Assembly (NCBI RefSeq): GCF_002592045.1
Contig: NZ_MEJG01000001.1
Span: 434,001-498,000 of the forward strand
Origin: Parasaccharibacter apium
Lineage (GTDB): Bacteria; Pseudomonadota; Alphaproteobacteria; Acetobacterales; Acetobacteraceae
DNA length: 64,000 nt
Direction: 5' to 3'
Position numbers and translations under genes: made by a program. Below the pieces are notes generated by a model that had not been told where the DNA came from, searched no databases, and was given only the letters and a program-made list of their open reading frames with translations. Positions 27,869 through 37,376 of this stretch are shown one piece after another. Each line of letters opens with the position of its first letter. The first letter of the stretch is position 1.

Positions 27869-29011
27869 ATGACCCCAAAAATCGCCCGCTTCCTCGCTGA
27901 CCAACAGCCTGCCACACCGTGCCTGGTTGTGGACCTCTCCATTGTGGCAGAGCAATACCAAGCCCTTCACAAAGCCCTACCGACAGGGCGCATCCATTAC
28001 GCGGTAAAAGCTAATCCTGCCTCTGCGATTCTTACATGCTTGCATCAACTTGGCTCTTACTTCGACATTGCCTCGCCGGGGGAAATTGACCTCTGCCTCC
28101 AAGCGGGCATTCCCGCAGCGAAGCTCTCCTTCGGCCATACCGTAAAAACAGCCCGCTCCATCGCTTATGCACACCAAAAAGGCCTCACCCTCTTTGCCTT
28201 TGATTGCCTTGAAGAGTTGGAAAAATTAGCACAGCACGCCCCCGGCTGCTCTGTCTTTTGCCGCCTCGGCGTCCTCAATACCGGGGCAGAGTGGCCCTTA
28301 TCCCGCAAGTTTGGCACAACGGTAGAGCATGCTTTTACCCTCCTCACCAAAGCCCGTGCCCTTGGTTTAAAACCCGCTGGTTTGTCCTTTCATGTCGGCA
28401 GCCAACAAACCCATATCGAGGCTTATGCTGAGGCCATCGCCCAAGCGGCAGAGCTTTATCATCACCTCGACAAAGAGCAGAATATCACGCTGGATTTCAT
28501 CAATATGGGGGGCGGCTTCCCCACCTATTACCGCACCCCCATTCCCGCTATCGACCAATTCGGGCAGGCCATCACAACCGCCATGCAAACGCACTTCCCC
28601 CATCACGCCCCGCAGATTCTCTTAGAGCCAGGGCGGTATATGGTCGGCAGTGCCGGGATTGTCCAAACAGAAGTCGTCCTCGCCAGCCATCGCGGTAACC
28701 GAGAGGATGAACCACGCTGGGTGTATCTTGATATTGGCCGTTTTGGCGGCTTAGCCGAGACAGAAGGCGAAGCGATTCGTTATGCCTTCCAAACCCCTTA
28801 TGATGAGACCAGCACCCACTACTCCCCCTGCATCCTCGCCGGCCCCAGCTGCGATAGTATGGACGTCCTTTACGAGAAAAACCCCGTCCCTCTGCCCGAT
28901 GAACTCAAAACAGGGGATAAACTCATCATTCTCTCAACAGGGGCTTATGTCTCCACCTATTGCTCCACGGGCTTTAACGGCTTCCCCCCTCTCAAAGAAT
29001 ATTATCTTTAG
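27869..29011 (+). CDS. Fold-III PLP decarboxylase (ornithine/lysine decarboxylase)
   Basis: Eukaryotic-type ornithine decarboxylase family, alanine racemase fold, giving putrescine or cadaverine. PLP binds the lysine in YAVKAN (K47). SFHVGSQ, MGGGFP and EPGRYMVG bind the cofactor phosphate, and GPSCDSMD near residue 325 carries the active-site cysteine and aspartate. The 380-residue length fits the bacterial short form. ATG 27869 has AGAGG 11 bases upstream. Whether ornithine or lysine is preferred cannot be read from these motifs. Its stop overlaps the convergent ABC exporter gene by 4 bases. Confidence 0.92.
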   Translation: MTPKIARFLADQQPATPCLVVDLSIVAEQYQALHKALPTGRIHYAVKANPASAILTCLHQLGSYFDIASPGEIDLCLQAGIPAAKLSFGHTVKTARSIAYAHQKGLTLFAFDCLEELEKLAQHAPGCSVFCRLGVLNTGAEWPLSRKFGTTVEHAFTLLTKARALGLKPAGLSFHVGSQQTHIEAYAEAIAQAAELYHHLDKEQNITLDFINMGGGFPTYYRTPIPAIDQFGQAITTAMQTHFPHHAPQILLEPGRYMVGSAGIVQTEVVLASHRGNREDEPRWVYLDIGRFGGLAETEGEAIRYAFQTPYDETSTHYSPCILAGPSCDSMDVLYEKNPVPLPDELKTGDKLIILSTGAYVSTYCSTGFNGFPPLKEYYL

Positions 29012-30825
29012 CCATGCTCTAAAGACTGTAACGTCACGAGACGATGATACGCCCCCTCTGGGCGGGCCATTAATGTCGTATGGGTGCCATCCTCAATAAT
29101 CTGCCCCCCCTCAAAGACTAAAATACGATCCAAATCCCGCACGGTTGCTAGGCGATGAGCCACCACAAGCACCGTGCGTTCGGTCATTAACCGGGCCATA
29201 GCCTCTTGCACCAACCGCTCCGATTCAGAATCCAAACTCGCCGTTGCTTCATCAAAAATCACAATTGGCGCGTTTGTTAAAAAGGCACGCGCAATAGCCA
29301 CACGCTGCCGCTCCCCACCAGAGAGTTTCACCCCGCGTTCACCCACTAATGTATCATAACCATCCGGCAACTGCGTGATGAACCCATCAGCATTAGCTAA
29401 ACGAGCCGCCTCCTCAATCGCCTCACGCGGGGCATCAGGCTGCCCATAGGCGATATTCTCAGCCAATGTGCGGTGGAATAACATCGGCTCCTGCGGCACA
29501 AGAGCAATCTGCCGGCGCAAACTTTGTTGCGTGACATGGGCAATATCCTGCCCATCAATCAAAATGGCCCCACTCTGTACATCATAAAGCCGTTGCAATA
29601 GCCGCGTTAAAGTCGTTTTGCCAGAACCAGACGCCCCCACTAACGCCACACGGCTCCCCGCCGCAATCTTCAATGAAAAATCCCGATAAATCGGCGTCGA
29701 TTGCGAAGGATAACAAAAGCTGACATCCCGTAGCTCAATCGCCCCATCCGTCACGACCAACGGTACCGCCCCTTCAGCATCCTGCACGCCCGGTGCTGTA
29801 GCAAAAAGCCCAACAAGCTCCTCCATCTCATTCACCGAGCGTTGCACTTGGCTGACTTGCTGCCCCAAATCCCGCAAATAGCCTTGGATGAGGAACATCA
29901 TCGTCAGCACATAAGCCACATCTCCCGGCCCTGCCGCCCCACGCCACCACAAAAGAACCGCAAGGCCAATCATCACCACACGCATCAAAAGCGTATAGGA
30001 CGCCTGAAGATTGGCACTATTGGTTCCCCTATACCAACTATAATAGGTCTTCTCCGCCCATGTCCGGGCTACAGAATGTAAATGTTGCTCTTCACGCTGC
30101 TCCGCCCCAAAGCTTTTCACCACAGCATTGCAGGTAATCGCATCACCTAACAGGGCTCCCATTTTGGAATCCCACTCATTCGAGACCCGCGCCGTTGGGG
30201 CTACATACCGCAAAGCCAACCAAATGGAGAGGCACGCAAACAGCACGACCATCACCGCCAACACTAACCCCAATAGCGGGGCCCGCACCAGCAGAACAAG
30301 CGTTGTGCCCACCAGCACCAAAAGCTCCGGGGCAATCAACAAAAGCAACGTGTCATCCAGCGTATCAATGGCCCAAATCCCCCGCGTCACACGCCGCACA
30401 ACCGAGCCTGCAAAACTATTAGCATGCCAGTCGGAAGAGAAACGCTGCACACGGGCAAAGGCATCATCTAATACCTGACGCATCACCGCTAAACTAAGCT
30501 TGCTTATCCCCAAATAGGAGGAACGCCGGCCCATCACCCCCACAAGCCCTAGGACCAATAGCCCACTAACCATCAATAAAGCATCATGCAGCAAAGCCGC
30601 ACGGCCCCCTTCTGCCGGGGATGGCAGCACCGTGGTGGAAATATCCCCCACTAAACGCCCTGCTAAAAGCGGCGTGCAAATGTCGGCCAATGTAGCCAGC
30701 CCCACACCCCCCAATGTCCGCGCTAACATGGCCGGATGCTGCACCCACCGTACCATCACAAAGCGCAGCACCTCGGTAAAAGAGAGCTTCATCCCCTTAT
30801 GGGGCTTGCTACTTGCCTCTGCCAT
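29008..30825 (-). CDS. ABC exporter, fused membrane and ATPase domains
   Basis: A 605-residue half-transporter of the MsbA/multidrug type. Six membrane segments lie in about residues 35-330. The ATPase domain has Walker A GASGSGKT near 398, signature LSGGERQR near 500, Walker B IVIFDEATASLD and the switch histidine in VVAHRLATV. A homodimer is expected. The substrate could be a lipid, drug or glycan; neighbours do not help. Probably monocistronic. Confidence 0.9.
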   Translation of the reverse strand: MAEASSKPHKGMKLSFTEVLRFVMVRWVQHPAMLARTLGGVGLATLADICTPLLAGRLVGDISTTVLPSPAEGGRAALLHDALLMVSGLLVLGLVGVMGRRSSYLGISKLSLAVMRQVLDDAFARVQRFSSDWHANSFAGSVVRRVTRGIWAIDTLDDTLLLLIAPELLVLVGTTLVLLVRAPLLGLVLAVMVVLFACLSIWLALRYVAPTARVSNEWDSKMGALLGDAITCNAVVKSFGAEQREEQHLHSVARTWAEKTYYSWYRGTNSANLQASYTLLMRVVMIGLAVLLWWRGAAGPGDVAYVLTMMFLIQGYLRDLGQQVSQVQRSVNEMEELVGLFATAPGVQDAEGAVPLVVTDGAIELRDVSFCYPSQSTPIYRDFSLKIAAGSRVALVGASGSGKTTLTRLLQRLYDVQSGAILIDGQDIAHVTQQSLRRQIALVPQEPMLFHRTLAENIAYGQPDAPREAIEEAARLANADGFITQLPDGYDTLVGERGVKLSGGERQRVAIARAFLTNAPIVIFDEATASLDSESERLVQEAMARLMTERTVLVVAHRLATVRDLDRILVFEGGQIIEDGTHTTLMARPEGAYHRLVTLQSLEHG

Positions 30826-30955
30826 TGACCACCGCCTCCCTCACCCTTACGTCATCCCTAAGCGTTATCCTTGCTCCTATCACCCGCTTGAAGAACAACG
30901 CAACACAGCTTAGGAACAGACCCATCATTCTCACCACGGACTAACCTAACCCCTC

Positions 30956-31654
30956 ATGGCCACATCCCGCACAAAGCCCACCACAACACCAAAGATGAGC
31001 CTAAAAGCCGTCCGCGCCTTCCTCAACGCCTTAGACAAAGCCCACCCTGATGCACGCAGCGAGCTCATCTACCATAATCATTTCGAGCTCCTCGTCAGCG
31101 TCGTCCTCTCCGCTCAAGCCACGGATGTATCTGTCAATAAAGCCACCCGCGCTTTATATGAGAAAGCCCCCGACCCTGCCAGCATGGCCGCTTTAGGGGA
31201 AGACGGCATTGCCCATTATATCCGCACTATCGGCCTATGGCGGTCTAAAGCGCATAATGTCGCCCTTCTCTGCCAGCAATTACTAGAAAAACACAACGGC
31301 CATGTACCCAATAACCGCGAAGCGTTAGAAGCCCTCCCCGGTGTAGGCCGTAAAACCGCCAATGTCGTCCTAAATATCGCTTTTGACCAACCCACCATGG
31401 CGGTGGATACGCACATCTTTCGCCTTGGCAACCGCACCGGCCTTGCCCCCGGCAAAACCGTCCGCGCTGTGGAGGATGCCCTCATCGCCCGCATCCCCAA
31501 AGAGATGCTCCGCCCTGCTCATCATTGGCTCATCCTCCATGGCCGCTATGTCTGCAAAGCCCGCACGCCAGAATGTTGGCGTTGCCCCGTAACAGAATGG
31601 TGCCTCTATAAGGAAAAGAATAAGATTCCTCCCAAATCCAAAACAACCCCATAA
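30956..31654 (+). CDS. nth: Endonuclease III (DNA glycosylase/AP lyase)
   Basis: Base-excision repair enzyme for oxidised pyrimidines. A helix-hairpin-helix LPGVGRKTANVV carries catalytic K133; the catalytic aspartate is D151 in VDTHIFR. The [4Fe-4S] ligands C200, C207, C210 and C216 have the standard Cx6Cx2Cx5C spacing. A Lys/Thr-rich N-terminal tail of about 15 residues precedes the core. Length 232 residues is normal. Confidence 0.97.
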   Translation: MATSRTKPTTTPKMSLKAVRAFLNALDKAHPDARSELIYHNHFELLVSVVLSAQATDVSVNKATRALYEKAPDPASMAALGEDGIAHYIRTIGLWRSKAHNVALLCQQLLEKHNGHVPNNREALEALPGVGRKTANVVLNIAFDQPTMAVDTHIFRLGNRTGLAPGKTVRAVEDALIARIPKEMLRPAHHWLILHGRYVCKARTPECWRCPVTEWCLYKEKNKIPPKSKTTP

Positions 31655-31677
31655 AGGGCAAATACGCCATCTCGCCT

Positions 31678-31744
31678 TATAAGGGCTTTATTTTATAGCA
31701 TAACACTGTAGAAAGGCCTTTCTTCTCCCAATTAAAGCCTTATA
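31678..31744. repeat. Nested inverted repeats between nth and the glycosyltransferase
   Basis: An outer pair, TATAAGGGCTTTA and TAAAGCCTTATA (12 pairs with one bulged G), encloses a 14-base perfect palindrome AGAAAGGCCTTTCT at 31710-31723. It begins 24 bases after the nth stop. It may be a terminator without a T-tract or a regulatory site of the next gene. Confidence 0.5.
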
Positions 31745-31758
31745 GCACGAGCTAGAGC

Positions 31759-32703
31759 ATGACCCCGCCCTTATTGGAAGAAACGGCCATCATATTCGGT
31801 GCAGACGGCAACGACCTCTGGCCTACGCTCTGTGCTATCCAATCCGTCATCACACATAACCCCCACACAAAGCTCGATTTTTACATCCTCCACACCGCTA
31901 TTCCCACAACCCTTCAGCACCTCATCACAGCTCTTTTCCAAACAGAGAGCAGCCAGCTCACCTTCCTTGATGTCGCCCAAAAAGCACAAGCCCTACGCAC
32001 ACATACGCACCCGCGTTGGCAAGCAAGCTGTTTCTATCGGTGCTATCTCCCTGTTTTATTCCGTGAGAAACGCTTCGTCCTTTGGCTTGATAACGCCCTC
32101 CTCGTCACCGGCTCACTCGCCCCTCTCCTCCATCGCTTTCCCCAAGAAGCAAGCCTCGGTGCTGTCGTTGACCCTCTCGCTTACATGCTTCAGCGTAATA
32201 ATGTCCCCCTCCATACCCTGTTGGGCGATGCCCCCGCTGCGGGCCTCCCTGATACGACCTTCGCCCATTACACCAAAGACCATCTTAGCCTCACTCAACC
32301 GGAGCATTACTTTAACAGCAATATGCTCCTCCTCCGCCCCCGCTTAATCTCGCCCTCACAAATCAATCGCTGCTTTACCCTCGCAACACGGCCTTACCTT
32401 TGCCCCGGCACAGATATTCTTAATCAAGTCTTTCACAATCATGTCCATCTCCTCCCCGAACGGTGGAACTTCATGACCGGCAAACTCACAGAAAATCTCT
32501 GCCTTCATCTCCCCGAATCATGGAAAAAACAACGTGAGACAGAGCGGCTCCATCGCTGCATCCTCAACTTCCCCGAAGGCGCAAAACCATGGCAAGACCC
32601 TGCCCTCCCCGGTGCCAGCCATTATCAACGCCTCTCCACACAGCTTGAAGACCGCCTCAGCCGCCTCGCCCCTACCCTCATCCGCACCTTATGCAGCGGC
32701 TAA
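31759..32703 (+). CDS. Glycosyltransferase family 8-like protein with altered DxD motif
   Basis: A 314-residue GT-A-fold protein resembling LgtC-type family 8 enzymes, which add galactose or glucose to lipopolysaccharide. IIFGADGNDLWPTLCAIQS at residues 11-29, the FYRCYLPVL block and HYFNSNMLLLRP fit the family. The metal-binding DxD should be at residues 111-113 but reads D-N-A. That is unusual and may mean altered metal use or loss of activity. No signal peptide. It is convergent with comEC, 4 bases apart. Confidence 0.75.
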   Translation: MTPPLLEETAIIFGADGNDLWPTLCAIQSVITHNPHTKLDFYILHTAIPTTLQHLITALFQTESSQLTFLDVAQKAQALRTHTHPRWQASCFYRCYLPVLFREKRFVLWLDNALLVTGSLAPLLHRFPQEASLGAVVDPLAYMLQRNNVPLHTLLGDAPAAGLPDTTFAHYTKDHLSLTQPEHYFNSNMLLLRPRLISPSQINRCFTLATRPYLCPGTDILNQVFHNHVHLLPERWNFMTGKLTENLCLHLPESWKKQRETERLHRCILNFPEGAKPWQDPALPGASHYQRLSTQLEDRLSRLAPTLIRTLCSG

Positions 32704-32707
32704 CCCG

Positions 32708-34918
32708 CTATTCTGCCTTCGCAAATGGGAGAGGGGGCACACCATGAAACCCCATCGGCCCAACCCATAACCGCTCCCCCTGCCACATCCGCGCTGAGAT
32801 GAGCCGCACACCACCACGCCCATCATCATAAACAGCCCAGCTTCCCTCACGCTTTATATCCTCTATGCTCACATGCTGCGCAGCCATACAAAGCGGCTTT
32901 TGCTCCCTCACATTCACCTCCAACGCTACATGCGCACAGAGCTGAGATTGCTGAGGCTGCAACACCTCATCTGCCCCTTCCAGCATACGCCATAAAATGA
33001 CCTGCCCCGCTTTGAGAGGAACACGACATATTCCCGCCTGACAAAACGGCACCCCCACACCACGCGCTTGCCATCCCAAAGCCCGTTGCACCTCCTGCCG
33101 CACAAGGGGCATCCCTAACCGTCCCTCCACAAGACGCATCTCCCCCTCTTGCCGCACAGCAAGAGCATGCTCCAACGTTGTAATCACCATCACCGGGCGC
33201 GGCATCACCCATACCAAGACAAGGGCTGCCCCTATCATCCCCAGCCCACAAAAACGCGCCATCCCCCGCCATAAACACAGCACCGCTAATCCCAGCAGAA
33301 ATAACCCCACATCCCACGCAGGAAAGGAAGGCACCGGCCATGAGGCAAACGGCATCGCCGCCACATGCCGTGCCAACCAAGAGATAACCTCAATCCCCCA
33401 GCCCATCACACGTAATGCCACAGCCGACAGCCCCAGAGGCATAAGAGCCAAAGCGATCAACCCCGCAGGCATCACCCACAAGCCCATCAACGGCACCGCC
33501 AGAATATTGGCTAAAACAAACCAAGGCTGAAACGCCCCAAAATACGCCATGCTCAACGGCAAAGTCGCCAACCCCGCTAACAATGAGGTTATCACCAACA
33601 TAACAACCCCAACTGCCATGCGCCGCCACCAAGGGGGACGCTGCCCCCAAGACCGCCCTACCGGCCTCGCCCCATACCCTCCCAAACGTGCCAAAACCCC
33701 ACGCAACGGCTCATACCCGGCAATCAACGCCATCACAGCGGCAAAGGACATCTGAAAAGACACATCCAAGACCACAGCAGGCGAGGCCACCTCCAACGCT
33801 AAAGCCACCAAGGCAAGCCCCCGCAACGAAATCACCCGCCGTCCCAATAAAAAGGCCACAACCCCAAGCCCTGCCATCCCCAAAGCCCGCAACCCTGGTA
33901 TATGGCACCCCGTCAGCAGCACATAAGCCACACCCGCCCCCAAAGATGCCACAAGGGCTATCTCTCGGCACGGCCAATGGGCTGAAAGACGCTGCGACAA
34001 ACTCATCCCCCGGCACAGCAAAACAAACACAAACCCCATCACAAACCCAAGATGCAACCCCGCCACTGCCAATAGATGCGCAAGACCAGAAGCCGCATAA
34101 TCCTGCCGTGTCTGGGTGGAAATTAACCCCGTCTCCCCACACAACACCGCCGCAGCAATCGCCCCAACCTGACCGGGTAAATAATGTTCAATCTGCCGCG
34201 CCACTTGCCCCCGTATCGCCCCCCAACGCCCTCTATCGGCTTGTGCATCATCTACGCGCTCCACTGGCGACAACGCCGTCCCCGTTCCCGCTCGGCCAGA
34301 AAACCACGCCGCCCGCTGCCCATCATACCCCCCCGGCCATGAAGGTGCCGTTGGCGCGCGCAACAATGCCCGCACCCGGACGACCTCCCCCGGATTCATA
34401 CCCTCCACAGCCGGTATATCTTTTGCCGGTAAGGTAATCACTAAAGAGCGTGACAACGGTGCCATCCCCTCCCACCAAGGGGAACGAAAGACCGCCCCTT
34501 TGATCGTCATCCGCCATGACGCCCCACCCTCCACATGGCGCCCTATCACAGGCTCTAAGGCGGCTAAACGCCCCTCAACCAGCATGGATTCCAACGGCAA
34601 AAGCGGCATGGGTGGTTGCCGCCTCGCTTGAGCAAAAGCTAACAAAAATCCCATTCCTAGCGCACATAAAGCACTGCCCAAACAACAGCCCAACAGCTGC
34701 CACCGTGCAGCCCGCTCCGTAACCGCCACCACCCAACGGCTACCCACCAAAAGGGCCAACCCAACAGCCACTCCCCCCACTATGGCCGCACACAACCACC
34801 CTGTAGGCTCCTCCGGCAAAGCAAAATAAGCTGCAATACCCAGAGCCACCCCGACAGGGAGCCAACAAGCAAGACGGCTTCCTTGCCGGGCCAATCCTGC
34901 CATCATCATCCCATCCAT
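32708..34918 (-). CDS. comEC: ComEC/Rec2-type DNA uptake channel
   Basis: Polytopic inner-membrane protein expected to carry transforming DNA across the inner membrane. An N-terminal DUF4131-like part is followed by the competence domain (LAHLLAVAGLHLGFVMG, CHIPGLRALGMAGLG, SFQMSFAAVMAL). The C-terminal 150 residues are soluble but lack the HxHxDH metallo-beta-lactamase motif of full-length ComEC. ATG 34918 has GAGG 9 bases upstream; the frame stays open to 35011. dprA lies 4 kb downstream on the other strand, so two competence-related genes are in the window. Confidence 0.9.
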   Translation of the reverse strand: MDGMMMAGLARQGSRLACWLPVGVALGIAAYFALPEEPTGWLCAAIVGGVAVGLALLVGSRWVVAVTERAARWQLLGCCLGSALCALGMGFLLAFAQARRQPPMPLLPLESMLVEGRLAALEPVIGRHVEGGASWRMTIKGAVFRSPWWEGMAPLSRSLVITLPAKDIPAVEGMNPGEVVRVRALLRAPTAPSWPGGYDGQRAAWFSGRAGTGTALSPVERVDDAQADRGRWGAIRGQVARQIEHYLPGQVGAIAAAVLCGETGLISTQTRQDYAASGLAHLLAVAGLHLGFVMGFVFVLLCRGMSLSQRLSAHWPCREIALVASLGAGVAYVLLTGCHIPGLRALGMAGLGVVAFLLGRRVISLRGLALVALALEVASPAVVLDVSFQMSFAAVMALIAGYEPLRGVLARLGGYGARPVGRSWGQRPPWWRRMAVGVVMLVITSLLAGLATLPLSMAYFGAFQPWFVLANILAVPLMGLWVMPAGLIALALMPLGLSAVALRVMGWGIEVISWLARHVAAMPFASWPVPSFPAWDVGLFLLGLAVLCLWRGMARFCGLGMIGAALVLVWVMPRPVMVITTLEHALAVRQEGEMRLVEGRLGMPLVRQEVQRALGWQARGVGVPFCQAGICRVPLKAGQVILWRMLEGADEVLQPQQSQLCAHVALEVNVREQKPLCMAAQHVSIEDIKREGSWAVYDDGRGGVRLISARMWQGERLWVGPMGFHGVPPLPFAKAE

Positions 34919-35037
34919 ACTGCCCTGCCTCTTCGCAATAACCGCCCCTTTTCTCATTACCGCACTTGCACTAAAGCCCATAATGACACATCGAAGGTCA
35001 TAGCCCGACACCGCTCAGCATGTTATAAGGCTTGCTC

Positions 35038-36441
35038 ATGAAGATCCGTACCCGTTTTGCTCCCTCGCCCACCGGGCTGCTCCATATCGGCAATGCCCGT
35101 GCTGCCCTGTTTAACTATCTTTTCGCCCGCCATCATTGCGGGGAGTTCGTCCTCCGTATCGAAGATACAGACCGCGAACGCTCCACCCAACAGGCTGTAG
35201 ATGTTATCTTTGAGGGTCTAAAATGGATGGGGCTAGACTGGGACGGCGAACCGACCTTCCAAGCCAGCCGCCAAGACCGCCATGCAGAAGTCGTCGCCCA
35301 ACTGATGGAAAAGGGCATGGCCTATCGCTGCTATTGCACCGCTGAAGAACTCGCTGCCATGCGCGAAAAAGCCCGTGCCGAAAAACGCCCCCCCCGCTAT
35401 GACGGCACATGGCGCGACCGCGACCCTGCCGACGCCCCAGAGGGCGTACCTTACGCTATCCGCCTTAAAGCCCCCAAAGAAGGCGAAACCATCATTAAAG
35501 ACCTCGTCCAAGGGGAGGTCCGCGTAGCCAATGCGGAGATGGATGACCTCATCCTCTTACGCTCCGATGGGACACCAACCTATCTGCTCGCCGTGGTGGT
35601 GGATGACCACGATATGGACATCACCCATGTTATGCGCGGCGATGACCATCTCACCAACACCTTCCGCCAAGCCATGATCTACCGCGCCATGGGCTGGGAC
35701 CTGCCAAAATTCGCCCATCTCCCCCTCATCCACGGGCCAGATGGTGCCAAACTCTCCAAACGTCACGGCGCACAATCGGTTGTGGAGTTCCGGGAGGAAG
35801 GCATCCTGCCAGAAGCCCTCTGCAATTATCTGCTTCGCCTCGGCTGGGGCCATGGCGATGCAGAAATATTGGACCGCGAGGAGCAAATTAAACTCTTTGA
35901 TATTGATGGGATTGGCCGCTCCCCCTCCCGCATGGATTACGTCAAACTCAGTCATCTCAATGGCATCTGGATGCGCCGCGCAAATGATGAGCGTCTAACA
36001 GCCCTCGTTATGCAGCGTTTAGCACAACGAGACGACCTCAATCATGATGAGACTGTCCGTGCCCGTGTCCTCGCCCTCATGCCGGGGCTAAAAGAGCGCG
36101 CCAAAACCGTGGTAGAGCTTGCCGATAACGCCGCTTTTGCTGGCCTGCGCCTGCCGCTCACCCTCACCCCAAAGGCGGAAAAACATTTAGGTGAGGAGGG
36201 CAAGAAGGTTCTCGCAGGGTTAGAGACAAGACTCGCTGCACTAGAGCCTTTCACCCCAGAGGGAATCGATAGCACCTTACGCGCCTTCGCCACTGAGCAT
36301 GAGCTAAAGCTCGGCGCTGTAGCCCAGCCGCTCCGTGCCGCGATGACAGGCACCACAACCTCACCGGGAATCGACCTCACACTCGCCGCCTTAGGGCGAG
36401 AGGAAGTCCTCGCCCGTATTCGGAGTGCCCTATCCGCATGA
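35038..36441 (+). CDS. gltX: Glutamyl-tRNA synthetase
   Basis: Class I aminoacyl-tRNA synthetase. The start [13 protein letters not shown] is followed by the HIGH-type [10 protein letters not shown] and the KMSKS-type KLSKRHG near residue 240. 467 residues, the normal length for a discriminating or non-discriminating GluRS; I cannot tell which from the sequence. ATG 35038 fits the family N-terminus. It is the first of a chain of genes joined by ATGA overlaps and is divergent from comEC. Confidence 0.97.
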   Translation: MKIRTRFAPSPTGLLHIGNARAALFNYLFARHHCGEFVLRIEDTDRERSTQQAVDVIFEGLKWMGLDWDGEPTFQASRQDRHAEVVAQLMEKGMAYRCYCTAEELAAMREKARAEKRPPRYDGTWRDRDPADAPEGVPYAIRLKAPKEGETIIKDLVQGEVRVANAEMDDLILLRSDGTPTYLLAVVVDDHDMDITHVMRGDDHLTNTFRQAMIYRAMGWDLPKFAHLPLIHGPDGAKLSKRHGAQSVVEFREEGILPEALCNYLLRLGWGHGDAEILDREEQIKLFDIDGIGRSPSRMDYVKLSHLNGIWMRRANDERLTALVMQRLAQRDDLNHDETVRARVLALMPGLKERAKTVVELADNAAFAGLRLPLTLTPKAEKHLGEEGKKVLAGLETRLAALEPFTPEGIDSTLRAFATEHELKLGAVAQPLRAAMTGTTTSPGIDLTLAALGREEVLARIRSALSA

Positions 36442-37376
36442 GCCCCACACACCACATCCCCCATCTTCTCGGCATTGAGGGCATGACAGAGAAGGACATC
36501 ACCCCCTTTCTCGACCTCGCTGAGAGCTATGCCCTGCTTAGTCGCTCCCGCAACGCACCGCGCGATGTGCTCCAAGGCCGTACCGTCATCAATCTCTTCT
36601 TTGAGGATAGTACCCGCACGCGCACTAGCTTTGAGCTTGCCGCTAAACGATTAGGGGCCGATGTGGTGAACATGACCGTCGCCACAAGCTCGGTCAATAA
36701 AGGGGAAACCCTGCTCGATACCGCTTCCACCCTCAATGCCATGCATTGCGACCTCCTCGTCATCCGCCATGCTCAAAGCGGGGCCCCAGCGTTGCTCTCG
36801 CAAAAGGTCGAGGCCAGTGTCGTCAATGCTGGTGATGGCATGCATGAGCATCCCACCCAAGCCCTGCTTGATGGCCTAACCATCCGGCGGCATTTTGGTC
36901 GCCTCAGCGGCTTAAAAATCGCCATTTGCGGCGACATCGCCCATAGCCGCGTAGCCCGCTCAGACATTCACCTCCTCCGCGCTATGGGTAATGATATTCA
37001 CCTCGCTGGTCCCCCAACTCTGCTTCCCAATGCCCTCGGCACGTTGGAGGGCGTAACCCTCCACCATAATATTGATGACGCCCTAAAAGCTGCTGATGTA
37101 GCAATGTGCCTCCGCGTCCAGCGGGAACGCATGGGCAGTGGGCTTGTGCCCAGCGCACGGGAATATTTCTCCCTCTTTGGGTTAGACCGCCGCCGCCTTG
37201 CTCTAGCCAAACCCGGCGCACTGGTCATGCATCCCGGCCCCATGAATCGCGGGGTAGAAATCGCCTCCGCTGTTGCCGACTCTCCACAAAGCGTTATCTC
37301 TGAACAAGTCGAGATGGGCGTTGCCGTCCGCATGGCTGTTCTTGATCGTCTCTCCCGCATGAAGAATCCCGCATGA
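36438..37376 (+). CDS. pyrB: Aspartate carbamoyltransferase catalytic subunit
   Basis: Second step of pyrimidine synthesis. The carbamoyl phosphate loop [13 protein letters not shown] is near residue 52; MPVRV-type C-terminal blocks appear as [13 protein letters not shown]. 312 residues. Overlaps gltX and pyrC by 4 bases each. No regulatory pyrI gene is present; association with the downstream PyrC-like protein is expected from the pyrB-pyrC' type known in other proteobacteria. Confidence 0.97.
   Translation: MSPTHHIPHLLGIEGMTEKDITPFLDLAESYALLSRSRNAPRDVLQGRTVINLFFEDSTRTRTSFELAAKRLGADVVNMTVATSSVNKGETLLDTASTLNAMHCDLLVIRHAQSGAPALLSQKVEASVVNAGDGMHEHPTQALLDGLTIRRHFGRLSGLKIAICGDIAHSRVARSDIHLLRAMGNDIHLAGPPTLLPNALGTLEGVTLHHNIDDALKAADVAMCLRVQRERMGSGLVPSAREYFSLFGLDRRRLALAKPGALVMHPGPMNRGVEIASAVADSPQSVISEQVEMGVAVRMAVLDRLSRMKNPA

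Noticed and set aside
33688-34437. Plus-strand open frame opposite comEC
   Set aside because: Pro/Thr/Gln-rich composition from reading the complement of a hydrophobic membrane protein; comEC is clear on the other strand.
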